Of a stretch of 64,000 bases of DNA, positions 1-13,001 are shown piece after piece; position 1 is the stretch's first letter; every line of letters begins with the position of its first letter. The position numbers and the translations under genes are program-made. Source of the DNA: Eucommia ulmoides. Taxonomy: Eukaryota > Streptophyta > Magnoliopsida > Garryales > Eucommiaceae. Location: assembly GCA_016647705.1 (NCBI GenBank), contig CM028336.1:14516880-14580879 (forward strand), given 5' to 3'. Below the pieces are notes generated by a model that was not told the DNA's origin, searched no databases, and saw nothing but the letters and a program-made list of their open reading frames with translations.

Positions 1-440
1 TAGAGAATCTTAGTAAATTTTCAAGATTTGGCTCACACCATGAAACTAAGAGATATTGAAAGGTTGCACCTAGACCAAACACCCTCTAAAGAATAGGCTG
101 GGTAGGCCAGCGCATTGGGAAATGTGCAAGCTCCCCGAGCCTATAAATAGGCGGTCTGTTTTCTCATTCCAAAGGGCTTGAACCAAGACTCTCTCTCTAC
201 TCTCGAATTTTTATCCCGGGTCAAGGGAATTCTCAAGCCTTCTACTTGAAAAACACCCTCAAATATTGTCAAAAAGGCTTCTTAAAGTTGTTCTTGAGAA
301 TCTTATAACAAGATCTCAAGAAGTTGTCAAGGAACGATCAAGAATAACCAAGAAAATTAACGAATGAGAAGAATGAAAACAATTAGGGAAAAACCACTCT
401 CCTAAATTAGGTAAGTCCTTTTAAACCGCCTTTTGATTTT
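1..440 (+). mobile_element. LTR-like promoter and leader fragment
   Basis: A TATA-type box (CCTATAAATAGGC, about 140-152) is followed about 30 bp on by a CT-rich stretch and then a purine-rich leader with repeated CAAGAA/TCAAGA motifs, as in the R-U5 part of plant LTRs. No TG...CA ends or target duplication are visible because the window starts inside it. It could also be an isolated promoter. The call rests on layout only. Confidence 0.3.
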
Positions 441-793
441 GTTTAAATATTGTTATATTGCTTGTATATAGCGTATTTGGTTAGTTCTTGAAAGCATAGT
501 TCGTGTACATAGTGTATATATATCAAACAATAATTAAAAAACATCAAAAATATGTCAAAAACATCAAAATATGTCAAGAACATCATGAACATGACAAGAA
601 TATCAAGAACACCATGAGTTATGCATAACATCTTTGATTCTCTCAATAACACATGAAACAAAACTCCAATGAACTCAAAACATGTCTCTGACAAAGGAGT
701 ACCAACTACTGAATACTAACAACTGATTTTACTTTTTTTTGCAATAGTCTATATCATAGCCTGGCACTAAGTCATCAGACTTGTAACCTGACA
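441..793. other. Stretch without recognised gene
   Basis: AT-rich sequence with short repeats of the type ATCAAGAACAT/ATGTCAAAAACAT near 540-640. The one open frame here is rich in Phe, Ile and Leu and looks like chance. I see nothing functional. Confidence 0.5.

Positions 794-869
<76 letters not shown>
794..869. repeat. (AT)n microsatellite
   Basis: About 76 bp of pure AT dinucleotides lying exactly at the outer end of the Athila-like LTR that follows. It has probably overgrown the LTR terminus and its target duplication. Confidence 0.95.
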
Positions 870-870
<1 letters not shown>

Positions 871-3391
871 CGTAATATTACGTCACTAACTTACACCTCA
901 AGTGTACGAGTCAAGTTTTAGTATAGATGGTAGAGTAGGGGTATCGTGTTCACAGGGATTGGTTGAGATTATTATCGAGTACCGTGTTTATCATGACCTA
1001 ACTTTATCTAGACAATAAAAATGTATATAAAATTAATATAAACTGAACTAATATAACTAAATTTAATCTATACTAATAATATCAGATATTTTAGGGAAAA
1101 GAATTGTCTAGGGATTAACTTGGTTTACAAATACGTGTTCAATCTCGTTTGACTTACGTTAATAGTGTTAAACCTATTTGATAATCTCTGTATCATAAAC
1201 TCGCTCGCTCCCTCTCCCAAGTGTCAAGCGAGTGAATATGTGATTTCGCATTGACGCCAAAGTCCCCCTTGAATGCCTTTCCTAACATATAATCACATGA
1301 GTCTCACCCCAACGTCATTGATTACACACTTTCTAACACCCTTCCTGGTTGTTAAATTGTTGTGTTGTGTTTAAACCCTAATTCGAATTCGGGGTTACCT
1401 CTCCTGAGTGTCAAACCACGTATTCTCAATATATCTAAACAAACATATATGCACAGAATAACGGCAAAAACAAAATAGGGAAGAACAATCATAAATGAAA
1501 CACTGAAATCAAAATAACCACATATTTATAAATGTATTGTTAATCCCTAAACAATTCACGTTTAGCTAACGGTCATAACCGTATATACAATAAAAAATGT
1601 GCTAAACATGCTCAACAACTACCAAAGTTAAAGAAATAAAAGAAGAAATGAAAAAACTTAGCCCATATCCGAGGATTTGGCACTTGAACCGTTCCACAAT
1701 CTCGTTTCCTTCTTCTCCTCCTCTCTTTGGATTGTGAGCTCTCCCTCTAAAATTTCTTAACCTAACCCTAAGCATATCCCAAGGGTAGTAGAAGGACGAA
1801 AATGAGAGAGGAGAGAGGATTAAATAGGAAAAATATCCTAAAAAATGTCTAAATCTATGCAAAGTTGGCTATCGCAACGGTGGGCATGTCGGCACAATGT
1901 TAGCCACAGCGATGGAAAAGGCGGTGAGATCAGGGACTTCTCTACAGTTTTACCACCGCGGTGGATATTACCACTACGATAGTAAATTTGCAACAACTTA
2001 AGCCCCTCTCTGCATATTCATCGCCGCAGCGGTGGTCTGGACGCCGCGATGGTGGGCTGTTGTTCTGAATATTGTCTCCGTGCTTGTTTTCCCATCATTC
2101 TTCTACCGTTCTTGATCCGATTTCATCATTATTGATCCGTTTAATGCATTTTCACCTCAACACCTGATTTATATAAAAACACATAAAAACATATTAAAAC
2201 GTACTAAACATACTCGAAAACTAATAATGTTCGGTTTGGAAATAGATAGGTAAATTATACCTATCAAATACCCTCAAACTCGGAATTTTGCTAGTCCTCG
2301 AGCAAAACACCCATACAATACAAGAAAATATAATAACTAATTATCAAATAATAACTAAAAACACTTAAATAAAAATATGCAAGTTTTGATTATCATCTAT
2401 CGGCCTAACGATTTTTCCCTCATCGGCCCCCAATCCTATCAAGTTCAAGCGTAAATCACATCATGTGGTGTTCTAGAATTTCAACGTTCAAAAATAGTAA
2501 GCACCATTCTAGATCCTGTTAAAATGTGTGTGATTAAACTCAAATATACAACTATCCATTGATTAGATGGGATTATCCCTCAATAAAGTTCATAACTAAA
2601 ACCTTTTAGGTATAGGGAATCCATACGTCTGGCCTGGGTTCTATTCTCCACTAATGTAGGTTCAGAAGTTCATAAAGATCAATAGGTCTTGGTTCGGTTT
2701 TGGGAAAATGGCCAAGGATAAATTGAAAGAGAAAACAGGTTAACGTCGTTAACTTGAAGTTACCCAAGGCATATCGCTTGGCACACTCACACTTGAAACC
2801 CCACAATTAAATTGGAAACAACCTTGAACATACGTTAAGACCGATGTACTCACTTGTCAAAAAGAAACGGAAATAAAACAATATTTACACAGGATTTTTT
2901 TTTTTTTTTAACAAACACACCCCCAAACTTATTTGATTTATACAATTTAAGGGGTGTGTGAAATATGAACGAAAAATGACGAGTACTCGAATACCGAACC
3001 AATTAATAGCTTGCCTAAAATCCAACCGTTCACATCAAGTAGCATAACGGATGCTAAATTGATTCACTCACATTGTGCCTTTGGTTTAGCAATATAGGCT
3101 TAGAAAAAGTTCAATCAGCTATAGTATTTGTTAAGTGTTCAGAATTGAAACGGTTTTTACGTTTCGACAGGGTAACGAGGAATAATGATATATCAGGGTA
3201 AGCTTCAAAGGCTCAAGCGACAAAATGACTACCTTCCTAAACTAACTTGCCTAGAATTTCGCCTCGAATTTCCCCCAAATTAAGTTCTAAAATCCCTATT
3301 GTCATGAATTTGAGTGAAGGATAATTGTTTTCAAATCAATTAGTTAGTGTTATATTGAGTTTACGTGCTCGTGCATTTAAGATTTACAATA
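870..3391 (-). mobile_element. Athila-like Ty3 element: 3' LTR plus internal part
   Basis: Read on the minus strand, 2266-870 is an LTR beginning TGATAGGTATAATTTACC. It is preceded at about 2267-2285 by a polypurine tract (GAGTTTGAGGGTATT). The LTR matches those at 54669-56087, 58750-60147 and 18389-19824. The internal part, 2267-3391, matches 56088-57255 of the fuller copy and has no recognisable pol. The element is broken: a Copia piece abuts it on the right at 3392, and the LTR at 6388-7432 is probably its other end. It is an old non-autonomous fossil. Confidence 0.75.
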
Positions 3392-6387
3392 GCATTCCAC
3401 TTTGGAAATGTTGATATTTCTTTTTCCCCAAAATGTGCGCTGAGTCATTCTTCTCTTGCTCACTATCAAGGCTTTCATCACCACTGTCATCCACTTCTTC
3501 AATTTTTTGAACTTTAGTGCCAAGGATTTCCTCTTGCTATTTCCGGTATCATCCTCGTAGCCTTTGATCGCTGATTCAAGAGTCATCAAATTACCAATTA
3601 GATCATCGATGTCGTATTTGCCAAGATCTTTGGCTTCCTCGATTGCCGTCACCTTTAACTCCCATATTTTCGTTAAGGACCTTAGGACCTTTCGTACTCT
3701 ATCCTCCATAGAGTACGGCTTTTCGAGTTGGTTCATACTGTTGCATATGTTGTTGAAGCGAGTGTACATCTCATGAATCGATTCATTCTCCTCTATCCTG
3801 AACAGCTCAAATTTTCTCATGAGTGCATTGATCTTTGACTGCTTCACTTGACTTGTCCCTTCATGGGTAACTTGTAGCTTATCCCACATCTCTTTCGCGG
3901 ATTTACAACCTGAAACTCTAGAATACTCATTGGCATCTAAAGAACAAAAGAGAATATTGATAGTTTGAGAATTAATAGAGAGTTTCTGCTTATCGGAAGC
4001 AATGAGTTGTTCCTTCTTCTTCTCAACTCCATTTTTCATTGGAATAAATGGACCATCCTCGATTGTTCGCCACATGTCATAATTTGTAGCTTGAAGAAAG
4101 GCTATCATCCTGTCTTTCCAAAACGAGTAACTTTCACCTGCAAACAAGGGTGGTCGGTGCATAGACTATCCCTCACCTAGTGTGTCTACTATGTGTGACA
4201 TGTGATCTTTGTTAACAAAATAGATTCGAACTAAACCAACTCTGATACCAACTGTTGGTCCAGTAGAATACCCAAGAGGAGGGGTGAATTGAATAATTAA
4301 AAATATTATCAGAATATACTTGAATAAATCAAATAATTAATTTTATGTCTAAATTAATTATTATCTTTATACCACAGCAGAATTAAAATAAATCTAAGTG
4401 CACATCCAAACAACAAAAATAAACAAATTAAGAAAGTAGCACACCATAGATTTATACTGGTTCACCAAGCTACTTTTGGCTAATTCAGTCCCCCGAGCTC
4501 TACGAAGGTCGCACCTACTAAAACCAAGATTCCTTTAAAGGTAGGAACCAAACCCGCACACCGATTCTTTTACAGGCTCAGAATTAACCTTTACAATTTC
4601 CTTTTCTCAGGCTAAGGAAGAATCTCTACTTTTTACAGGCTAAAGAATAACCTAATTCTTTTTAACACTTAGGCTCAAGAATCAACACCTCACCAAAACA
4701 CTCCAAATATCCTTTTACCTGGTAAGGATTGAACCGTTACAAAATCACTCAAAAAATACAATTCTTATCTAGGAAGAATCAGTATCTCAATCTCTTTATA
4801 GAAAGGGACTAAAACCTGTTACCCTTGATTAAATATCCTCAATGATATTTAATCCGTCACAACTTACCAATACAAAAATTGATAAGTAAATCTCACTTGC
4901 AACTTCTACCACCCTAGACAAATAAAAACTCAATTAATATCTCAACTAGTGATATAAATACGTGAGATTCAAAAATCTAATTCTAACAAGAATAAGGGTA
5001 GCAAATTGGAGCACATAATCAAATTCAAAAAATTATTTGAAAGAATATTTTCTTCAAAAATCAAAAATAATTTCTAAGGTCAATTTCTAAAATAAAATAA
5101 TAAATAATGTGGAAAGATCTCACCCAGAATCCATAGAAATAATTATTAGAACAGTATAGCTTCAAATCCGGTATCAACAAGAATATATCGTAGTTGATTA
5201 TCATAATCACTCTTAGAATAGTTCACAGTATCATAGAATGATAACTCTTATAAACGCTTTCTCAAAATGATATAAACTTATTTTCTCTCTTAGAATGATT
5301 GGTTTTTCTTAGAAAATTCACAGGTCTATATAAAGGCACATGTAATCAGCCTCCTAACTGCTAGTTTATAAGTGTCATGACAATAAAATACTCTTATATA
5401 CCCCTTATAATATAAGGACTTCATTTAGGTTCAATTTCACTTAAAAACATATTTCGAATCTTTCAATTAAACCCCCAAAGCTTTTCTCAATCAAAATAAA
5501 TAAGTATAGAACCTATTTCAAGTACCAAATTGAAAGACATTAACATTTAATAAATCATATTGAAAGGATTTAATTAGTATATGAACCATATCTTAAATAT
5601 CCTCGCAATCTCTCTCAAATCCTAACAAAAAATGACTACTTTTAGATTTAAAATCAGATCAAACAATATCCTGAACCAGCACATACGGTCGACTGCCCAA
5701 TCGACTGCCCAACATAGCTTGTAGCCAAGCCATCACTACAGCCAGCATGGGTCGACTACTCGGTTGACTTGCAGATTCAGAGAGTTAGTCATGCTTTCAC
5801 CGGTCGACCACTCGGTCGACTCACAGATTCAGAGAGTTCAAATGTTTTCACAGGTCGACCGTCGATCGACTCTTCAATTCAAGATGTTTCGTCTTCCTTC
5901 TCTGGTCAACTCCTTAGTGACTGCCTCCTTTTGAATCACTTCTCTGATCTTGTTTTTAACCTACTTTCTTTTATGATTTCGCCCCTTTATCCATTTTTAT
6001 ATTTAAATAAGCTCCACTAATATTCTTATATTCCATTTTAGTCATTCAAAAATATTTTTTTTTAATTCACATAGGAGCAAATAAATATACTTAACAAAAA
6101 CACACATAAAAGATAAGATTCATTTTGTGCCATGGGTGTGTTCCTAAATAGGATATTAAGAGTTAATATTTACCTGAGTTGTTTTCCCTAATTTCTTCAA
6201 ACTCTTAATACTTTTTCATCATCTTGATATATTCATTAAGTATCCATTCCATTTAACATCTTCATTTAGTATCCATTCAATTTGACATCTTCATTACATG
6301 AACTTTAAATCACTGAAACACTTGATTAAACATTAGTTCCACCAAAACATCAATACTTAATTGTTCATCAAAATCTTGAGATCAGCA
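3392..6387 (-). mobile_element. Sirevirus-like Copia fragment: 5' LTR plus gag
   Basis: On the minus strand a long LTR (6387-4253, about 2.1 kb, beginning TGCTGATC and ending GGACCAACA) is followed by a primer site (GTTGGTATCAGAG) complementary to initiator tRNA-Met, then by a gag-like frame at 4162-3377. That frame has a UBN2-type start (PPLFAGESYSFWKDRM) and a later segment FELFRIEENESIHEMYTRF, typical of Copia gag. The LTR matches the solo LTR at 44478-46710 in opposite orientation. The right LTR end abuts an Athila LTR, so the element inserted there. It is broken and only its 5' part remains. Confidence 0.8.
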
Positions 6388-7432
6388 ATGTGATTTCGCG
6401 TTGACGTTGAAGTCTCACTCGAACGCCTTTTCTAACACATAATCACATGAGTCTCACCCCAACGTCATTGATTGCATACTTTCTAACGCCCTCCCAGGTC
6501 GTTAAATTATCTTGTTGTATTTAAACCCTAGTCCGAATCTAGGATTATCTCTCCCGAGTATCAAACCTTGTATTCTCAATATATCTAAACAAGCATATAT
6601 CCATAGAATAACGGCAAACACAATCAAAATAGTGAAGAACAAACATAAACGAAACACCGAAATCAAAATAACCACATATTTATAAATATATTGTTAATTT
6701 CTAAACAATCCACGTTTAGCTAACGGCCATAACCGAACATACAATAAAGAATGAGCTAAATATACTTAACAACTACCAAAGTTAAAGAAATAAAAGAAGA
6801 AATGAAGAAACTTAGCCTATATCCGGTGATTTGGTGCTTGAACTGTTCCACAATCACGTCTCCTCCTTCTCCTCCTTCGGTTTGTGAGCTATCCCTCTAA
6901 AATCTCTCAACTTAACCCTAAGTATATCCCAAGTGTAGTAGAAGGCCAAAAATGAGAGCAGAAATGGGATTTAATAGGAAAAATATCCTAAAAAATATCA
7001 AAAAAAATATCTAAATCTATGCAGAGGTGACCACTGCGGTGGTAGGCATGTCGGAACAATATTCGCCGCAGCGGTGGAGAAAGCGGTGTGATTAGGGACT
7101 TCTCTGCAGTTTTACTACAACGGCGGTGGATATCACTGCTGCGGCAGTGAGTTTATAGCAACTTAAGCCCCTCTCTGCATATTCACCGCCACGGCGGTAG
7201 TTTGAACGCCGCGGCGGTAGGCTGTTATTCTCAATATTACCTTCGTGCTTGTTTTCCCATCGTTCTTCCACTGTTCTTGATCCGAAATCATTGTTATTGA
7301 TCCGTTTTCATGCATTTTCATCTCAAACACCTGATTTATACAAAAACACATAAAACATATTAAAACGTACTAAACATACTCGAAAACTAACAATATTCGG
7401 TTTGAAAATAGATAGGTAAATTATACCTATCA
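6388..7432 (-). mobile_element. Athila-like LTR, partial
   Basis: Same LTR family as 870-2266, in the same orientation. On the minus strand it starts TGATAGGTATAATTTACC at 7432. It runs up to the Copia LTR end at 6387. Together with 870-3391 it is most simply read as the other LTR of one Athila-like element that received the Copia insertion. It contains the family's GC-rich stretch of CCGC/GCGG motifs (about 7030-7220). Confidence 0.75.
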
Positions 7433-7760
7433 ATATATATACACACACATACATATATACTACTATGTTCAGGCCCTTGTGGCTAAAATTTAGAATAAAT
7501 GGAAGACCTTTATCTCTTCGAGGATAAGAGTGCACCTTCTTCAGAAACGTTTCAGTTTTCTTAGTTACAAGTAGGACTAGCACATATACAATATATTTTC
7601 TTTTCTTTTTGAACTAATAACCTAAACCTAAACACTAAACTTGTCTATGCAAGTGAGTTCAGTTGGAGTGTTCTTGACAAAATTAAAAGTGTATATCCAC
7701 TTTTCATCGGTACGATTCATGTCCTTATCTAATTAAAAAAAAACATCTCGAGATAAACTA
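7433..7760. other. Stretch without recognised gene
   Basis: A short TA/CA-rich repeat, then AT-rich sequence with no coding signal. It lies between the Athila LTR and the hairpin pair and probably belongs to the Tat-like element on its right. Confidence 0.4.
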
Positions 7761-7763
7761 TAT

Positions 7764-7914
7764 GTCGACCTGATTCTCAGCAATCTGAGATATGTAGGCA
7801 ACTCACACACGGGTTCGGTCACTGTTGAAACCAAATCATCTTGGAAAGACGAATTATGTTTCAACCTGATCTTTGTGAAAACTAGGATATGTAGGCAACC
7901 TTTACAGGTTCGGT
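7764..7914 (-). repeat. Two hairpin modules (minus strand)
   Basis: Two copies (7820-7764 and 7914-7862, read on the minus strand) of the module described at 60202-61270. Copy 1 reads GAACCCGTGTGTGAGTTGCC, then CCTACATATC, an inner stem CTCAG-attg-CTGAG, then AATCAGGT. The copies lie about 220 bp beyond a conserved block (8430-8140), the same spacing as in the copy at 47300-47986. Confidence 0.7.
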
Positions 7915-8099
7915 CGACATAAAACATACAAAAATATTTTTCATTTAATCTTTTTTATCTGTTGCTGCTGATATATAGTAAATTTTCTTCCTTCCTGACA
8001 TTAAAAATACATAAAAAATAAAAAAATAAAAAAGACAAAAACGTTAAAAAAGTAAAATACTATGTTAAACACAACCAAAGAAAATTACTTGAACTTTGT

Positions 8100-8430
8100 T
8101 TAAATGTGAACATCTATTTAGACTGAGGTACAGTCTTCGGACGAATGTCTTGGAGTGCCTAACACCTTTCCCGAGTATAAATGACCTCCGAACTTAAAGA
8201 AATTTATGGTAAAAGACCAAATGTTTTCCGAGTAAAAGTCTGGGTCATTTTCAAACAAAAAATGATTTTTTAAAATCCCGGCGATCTAGCACACTGTTTA
8301 ACTCCATGTTAGGTGACAACTCATTTTCTAACATAAATCTCAACCCAAACAACGTTTCAAAATCGACGCCTAGAAAAACCCCTAAAACTGTATTTTAAAA
8401 AATGAACAATGTTTTTAGGATTTTGAGAGG
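8100..8430 (-). repeat. Conserved noncoding block shared with 47270-47590
   Basis: The reverse complement of this block matches 47270-47590: both contain the phrase GTCGATTTTGAAA followed later by a segment around TTTTGGAGT and AAGACA(C/T)TCGTC. In both places a pair of hairpin modules follows about 220 bp downstream, so block and modules belong to one repeat family. Confidence 0.6.
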
Positions 8431-8779
8431 GAGGAACGAAATCTTGTTTTCTTCTTTTTCCTATTCGTTTTTTCCTCTACTTCCAAAATTCAAGGTGCGT
8501 CAATCTCCATTGCTAGAAAGATAAGTTGAAATCAAATACAGTAGATAAATGCAAACTCAAAAAGGCAGAAAAAGATAGAGACTCGGAATGGCCAAAAAAG
8601 TGCCCTGAGGACTTGCCCTTAAATAAGCGTCGAGAGAAGATAAAGACGAATGAAGGCAGAACGAATCGTCAAGAATATCAATAATATAAAAATAGCAAAA
8701 AAAGAATTGACGGCGTACACAAAAAAGATTAATCATTACAAAAAAAAGTCATAATTACAGATTACTGACAAAAAGTAAC

Positions 8780-11060
8780 GCTTGAAATGGCTGTTTGGAA
8801 TTTTAAGATGGCCTCTACTCTACTACTTCTTCTGGTTGAACAATGACTGTTGTTTGAGACTCTAAAAGAGTGGGCAGATTATAGCTAATGATGGGATGAG
8901 TTGGAACCAGGTCGACCATGGAAACATCTGTGGTCGGGTTAAGAGCACTGGAAGTGATATTCACCTCGGGCTCGACCATTTACACGTCATCATCGCCCAA
9001 ACCATCCACCAGGTCGTTGAGGTAACCGAGGTCAAGATCGGGGAATTTGTTCTTCATGGCATCCTGGCAATACTTATACCCAACTAGTTGAAGTTTTTAA
9101 GTTTTTCATTTGCTATGGTACCGGTCAGGGTATCTTTCTCTTGTTGGGCTGGGAACAACGCTTCGGCTTTCGTTGTTGCCTCGGCCTTCAAACTTGCAAT
9201 CTCATATGAGAATCGGTCTTTTTCTTTTGACAAGATCTCACATCGGCCATTCAACGTGATGAGGTCACTTGTACCATTTCTCCTGAGATGACCTCTCCAA
9301 AGCCAATTCAGTTTTCAGAGCACCCTTTTGGTTATGAAGAACAATATATTCCTCCAATTTGCTTGATTCACTGAGTTCAAATACTAGCTCATTGTCTAGC
9401 TCTGAAATTTCATCTACGCTCCCAACTAGGGCAGAGAATATATGAATGTTCTACAAGAAAGTAATTAAGGAATGAGGTGAGCGTTAAGTAAATAAATGAC
9501 TTAAAAACTAATGTTTGAAGAATATACTTGAAGGTTGGCATAGACGCTGGCTCTGAACAACTCCACTCTCGTACACGATCTAATTTTAGTTCAACCTCTG
9601 TCCCACTACTAATCCATCCGAGTACGGATGACGTCATCGAAATTCTATTTAGCATTGGTACAAAAGGACAAGCCTCACTCAAGATTTGGCGCATCTACTT
9701 ATGGGAAGACATGTGCCCGCCCGATAAAATGGCCTAAGTACCATAGGCAGGCGTTGTAGCAGGAGATATAGGAAGGAAATGTGGAATAGGGCTATCGGTC
9801 GCACGAGTGGCTTACTCAAGACCTCAAATTTTAGTAGAAGTACGTAGGTGAGCACTAGGTACTGGAATGGTGATAACTCCACCTCTATGTCTTTGGCTCA
9901 GAGGCTGGTCGTCGTCAGAGTCCAGTGTGATGAACTGAATTGGGTTGGCAAAAGTCTAAGGAACAAGCTGGGGGCCACCTTTGGTAGAAGATTCTTTCTC
10001 TTCCCAAGCGCAAGTGACATAAGTTTCCTCCACTTGTCTTGAGACATCTTCCGCAAGTAAAAAGGGAAGTAGGTCAGTGTTTTTTGAGATCAAACGTCCA
10101 AGGTTAAAATCTTTCTCAACTCAACAATGCTTCCTCGATTGAGGGAGATATTTTTACATGCCTCGCCAGCTATTGGCAAAACAGGCAATTAGAGTTCAAC
10201 AATTAAATAAGATCGGAACAAAAAAGAGAAAGGCAAAAAAGTTGGAAGATTAAAATACTTTAAAACTACGGGGATTGGCCCCTCCTCTTCTGGGAAGAAC
10301 TCCTAACCATCGCTAAAAAATAAGTAAGAATTTTTTCCACTTCGTCGTCGAAGTTGAGAGATTGGTAAGGAATTGGAGTTTGGATGGGATTGAAACATAA
10401 AACCTCCCAGTTGAATGAAGGAATTTCATTGAAAAAATGCTCCTTACCATATCAATGGTAAGGGTAACATCGTTGGCTTGAGAAAGAGTTAGGGCACCCA
10501 AGATTTTGTAGAAGCCATTAGGCGTTAATTGGGCAGGAGTAGTATGTATTTGGCTAAACAAAGAATGAATAACTGGAGAAAAAGGAAGATATAGACCGTA
10601 TTCAAATATCCAGACAAAGAAACATATTTCATTTGCCGCAGGCAAATAAGGACGTTCATCGTTATTTGGAACCCTAAAAGAAATTGATTCAAGAATCCTA
10701 TATTGTGCTCGGAGTTTAGGAATGTCTGATACTTTAAAGGATGAGAGTCCTTGGTCAACCCAATTTATGGGAGAATCAGTAGAAGGAAGAGCACCGGAGT
10801 GTGTGGCGATTTTAGAATCACATGGAGTCAACGAATCGACCTCCGGGAGACTATTTAATGGAGTAAAGGCCATAAGGAAAGTCCATAACGGAGAAAGAAA
10901 CAGAGGAAAGCAAGATAGAAAGATGAATAGACAAAGTAACAAGGAGATACACAGGCTGAAGGACAAGAGAACTTACTGGACTTCGAACATAGCGAATGGA
11001 AGGAGATGACTCTTCGATTTCTTACTCGGAAACAATACGCAGATCAAATGGGCAAATGAT
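8780..11060 (-). mobile_element. Tat-like Ty3 gag remnant
   Basis: A minus-strand frame at 10966-10313 encodes FEYGLYLPFSPVIHSLFSQI and TPAQLTPNGFYKILGALTLS, the pattern of the plant gag family often labelled putative gypsy-type transposon (PF04195-like). It is followed on the same strand (about 9700-8880) by frames rich in Glu, Leu and Lys that fit the coiled-coil tail of these gags. The remnant is broken in several places and has no pol nearby. Family placement is from remembered sequence pattern, not a search. Confidence 0.6.
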
Positions 11061-11065
11061 GGGGG

Positions 11066-11575
11066 TTAAATCCCCGTCAGCCATCCATCTACTAAAGCAG
11101 GCCTGTGACAAGGATGGGCCGAGAAATTGGGCCTAAGAACAACGCAAGCCCAAACGAACTAAAGGGAAATCAAGTAGCAACCCAAAACTAATTCGCGCCA
11201 ACCCAGTGTGGCAGCCAGTTCGTACAGCCCATTGCGGTAGTCCAATATGGTAGAATACCAAAGAACAACTAAATCAAACCCACCATCCCACTACTTACAC
11301 CTAGATTGGGGAGAACAACCCACAATCAAGTAAGAGGAGAGTGAAATAACCACGTCTTGAGTACCAATGTCCGTTACTCAACCGTCCAAGAACCAAATAT
11401 ATAAATAGGAAGTAGTATGTTATTCAGTTATGTACTCACTTTTTGTCCATCTCATATTAGATAAAATTATTCTCACTCTGGAGATTCTTTAATTGACACT
11501 ACATCGGTATCACCTTTAACGTTTTTTGGTATTGCATGTTTAGGAGTAAGATTCTTTCCAACAACACATAGGATT
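11066..11575 (+). mobile_element. LTR-like promoter segment
   Basis: A purine tract (GATGGGGG) precedes this segment. A TATA-type box (AATATATAAATAGG, about 11396-11409) is followed by a CT-rich start region and CATCGGTATCACC near 11504, resembling a gypsy LTR/primer-site junction. No second LTR or clear duplication is seen. It could be a solo LTR or part of the neighbouring Tat-like element. Confidence 0.35.
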
Positions 11576-12113
11576 TTTTTTTTTTATTAAAGTTAATAAA
11601 AGTAATTTTTAGTTAAATTAATTAATCACAACAATGTTTTATTCTTGACCCAAGAAAATAAAAATAAAACTCGTTTTTTTTTTTTTTTTTTAACAAAATC
11701 ACCCCCATGGTGGTGGTAAATTAGATGGGTCCCATCTCTTTGTGAGTGTGGTGAGGTGACGCACCGTTGCAACCAGACTACTGCACCAAATAATTGTGTG
11801 TATGCTCCTCAATGGCACAGTTGGATTCATTCAGCAAAGTGCTTTTGAATAGTAGGGGTGAGAAAAATTGAGTGAGATGTCACGTTCCTTAGTCCCACTG
11901 GTACTCTAGAAAGGGTACATAACAATCATGGTGATCATCCCCATCCACTACTTTCGTCCTTGAGGAATCCTTGTGTGTGCCACCACTTCGTCTATGTGGA
12001 AAAAGGGAATAGGAAACACATTTGAGCATTACCCTCTTTACAAATGCTACACTCATAGCAACTTATATACAGAAGGGAAAAATATATTTATATATACATA
12101 TATAAATGGTATG
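11576..12113. other. Stretch without recognised gene
   Basis: Contains T-runs (about 11576-11586 and 11675-11692) and a GT-rich middle but no coding signal or repeat ends. I see nothing assignable. Confidence 0.5.
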
Positions 12114-12746
12114 TCAATAATTGGGAAATTACCTTAGATACTACCTGATATTTTTCAAAATTCCACCGATATCCCATCAATTATCGAAATTACCATTGAA
12201 ACTTCCTACATAGGCAAATTGACCGATTTACCTTTATTTTAAATTGAATAAAAATATAATGATGCAATGACCATTGTGCCATAATTACCAACTTTTTTTG
12301 GATTCTTTTTTATTTTCTTTTTACCTTTTTTTCTTTTTATCTCTCTCTGCCTTTCCCACCGTCTCTCTCTAACCATCCATACCCACTTCTTCTGTCGATC
12401 ACCACCATCATCTCAACCCTTCCTTACCCACTTCCGCCGACCACCACCACCATGACCAATCTCCTCCAACAATCATTGTGGCCAATCTGCTCCACCATCA
12501 ACCACATACTCCTTTCTCTCAACCTATCCATATAACCACATCAGTCAAATCTCCACTACCATGTCCAATTTCCGCCATCAACTACCACATCACGCTCTCT
12601 CTCTCTCTCTCAACCCATCCATACCTATCCAATCTCAACCCAAAAAATGAAACTACAAAATCACAACATCAATTTGAAAATACAAATAAAAAAAATAGAA
12701 AATCTTAACAAAGGTCTAGATCTGAAACGATCGTGGGTTTGTGACA

Positions 12747-12998
12747 GTCTTTGACAACAACGAATAGAACAGTGTTATGATGGTCTTCGACGGAAATGAG
12801 TGGGATACTAACGTGGTGGTCAGAGATGGTAGTGAATAGAATAATGGCATGGTGGTCTTCAACAGTAGTGAATGGGACTAGTGTCTTGGTCGTCGACGAT
12901 GATAAATGGAACGATGGTGTTTGATTGTCGACGGCAATGAACTTGTCGATGGTGTGATCATTGGCGATGGCGGTAAATGGGTACCCAGCACCCTGTTC
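12747..12998. repeat. 36-bp minisatellite, about 7 units
   Basis: Imperfect units begin at 12747, 12783, 12819, 12855, 12891, 12927 and 12963, with a core like GTCTTCGACGGAAATGA. The period is a multiple of three, so the reverse strand stays open and encodes a 12-residue repeat with a VEDHH core. I read this as a by-product of the repeat, not as a gene. Confidence 0.8.
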
Positions 12999-13001
12999 TG
13001 G

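Noticed and set aside
5769-6020. Plus-strand open frame with repeated FTGRP words
   Set aside because: It lies inside the Copia LTR and comes from short GGTCGACC-type repeats there.
8896-9291. Two adjacent plus-strand open frames
   Set aside because: They are antisense to the coiled-coil part of a Tat-like gag and show no domain.
10722-11009. Plus-strand open frame
   Set aside because: It overlaps the minus-strand gag-like frame, which has the better family match.
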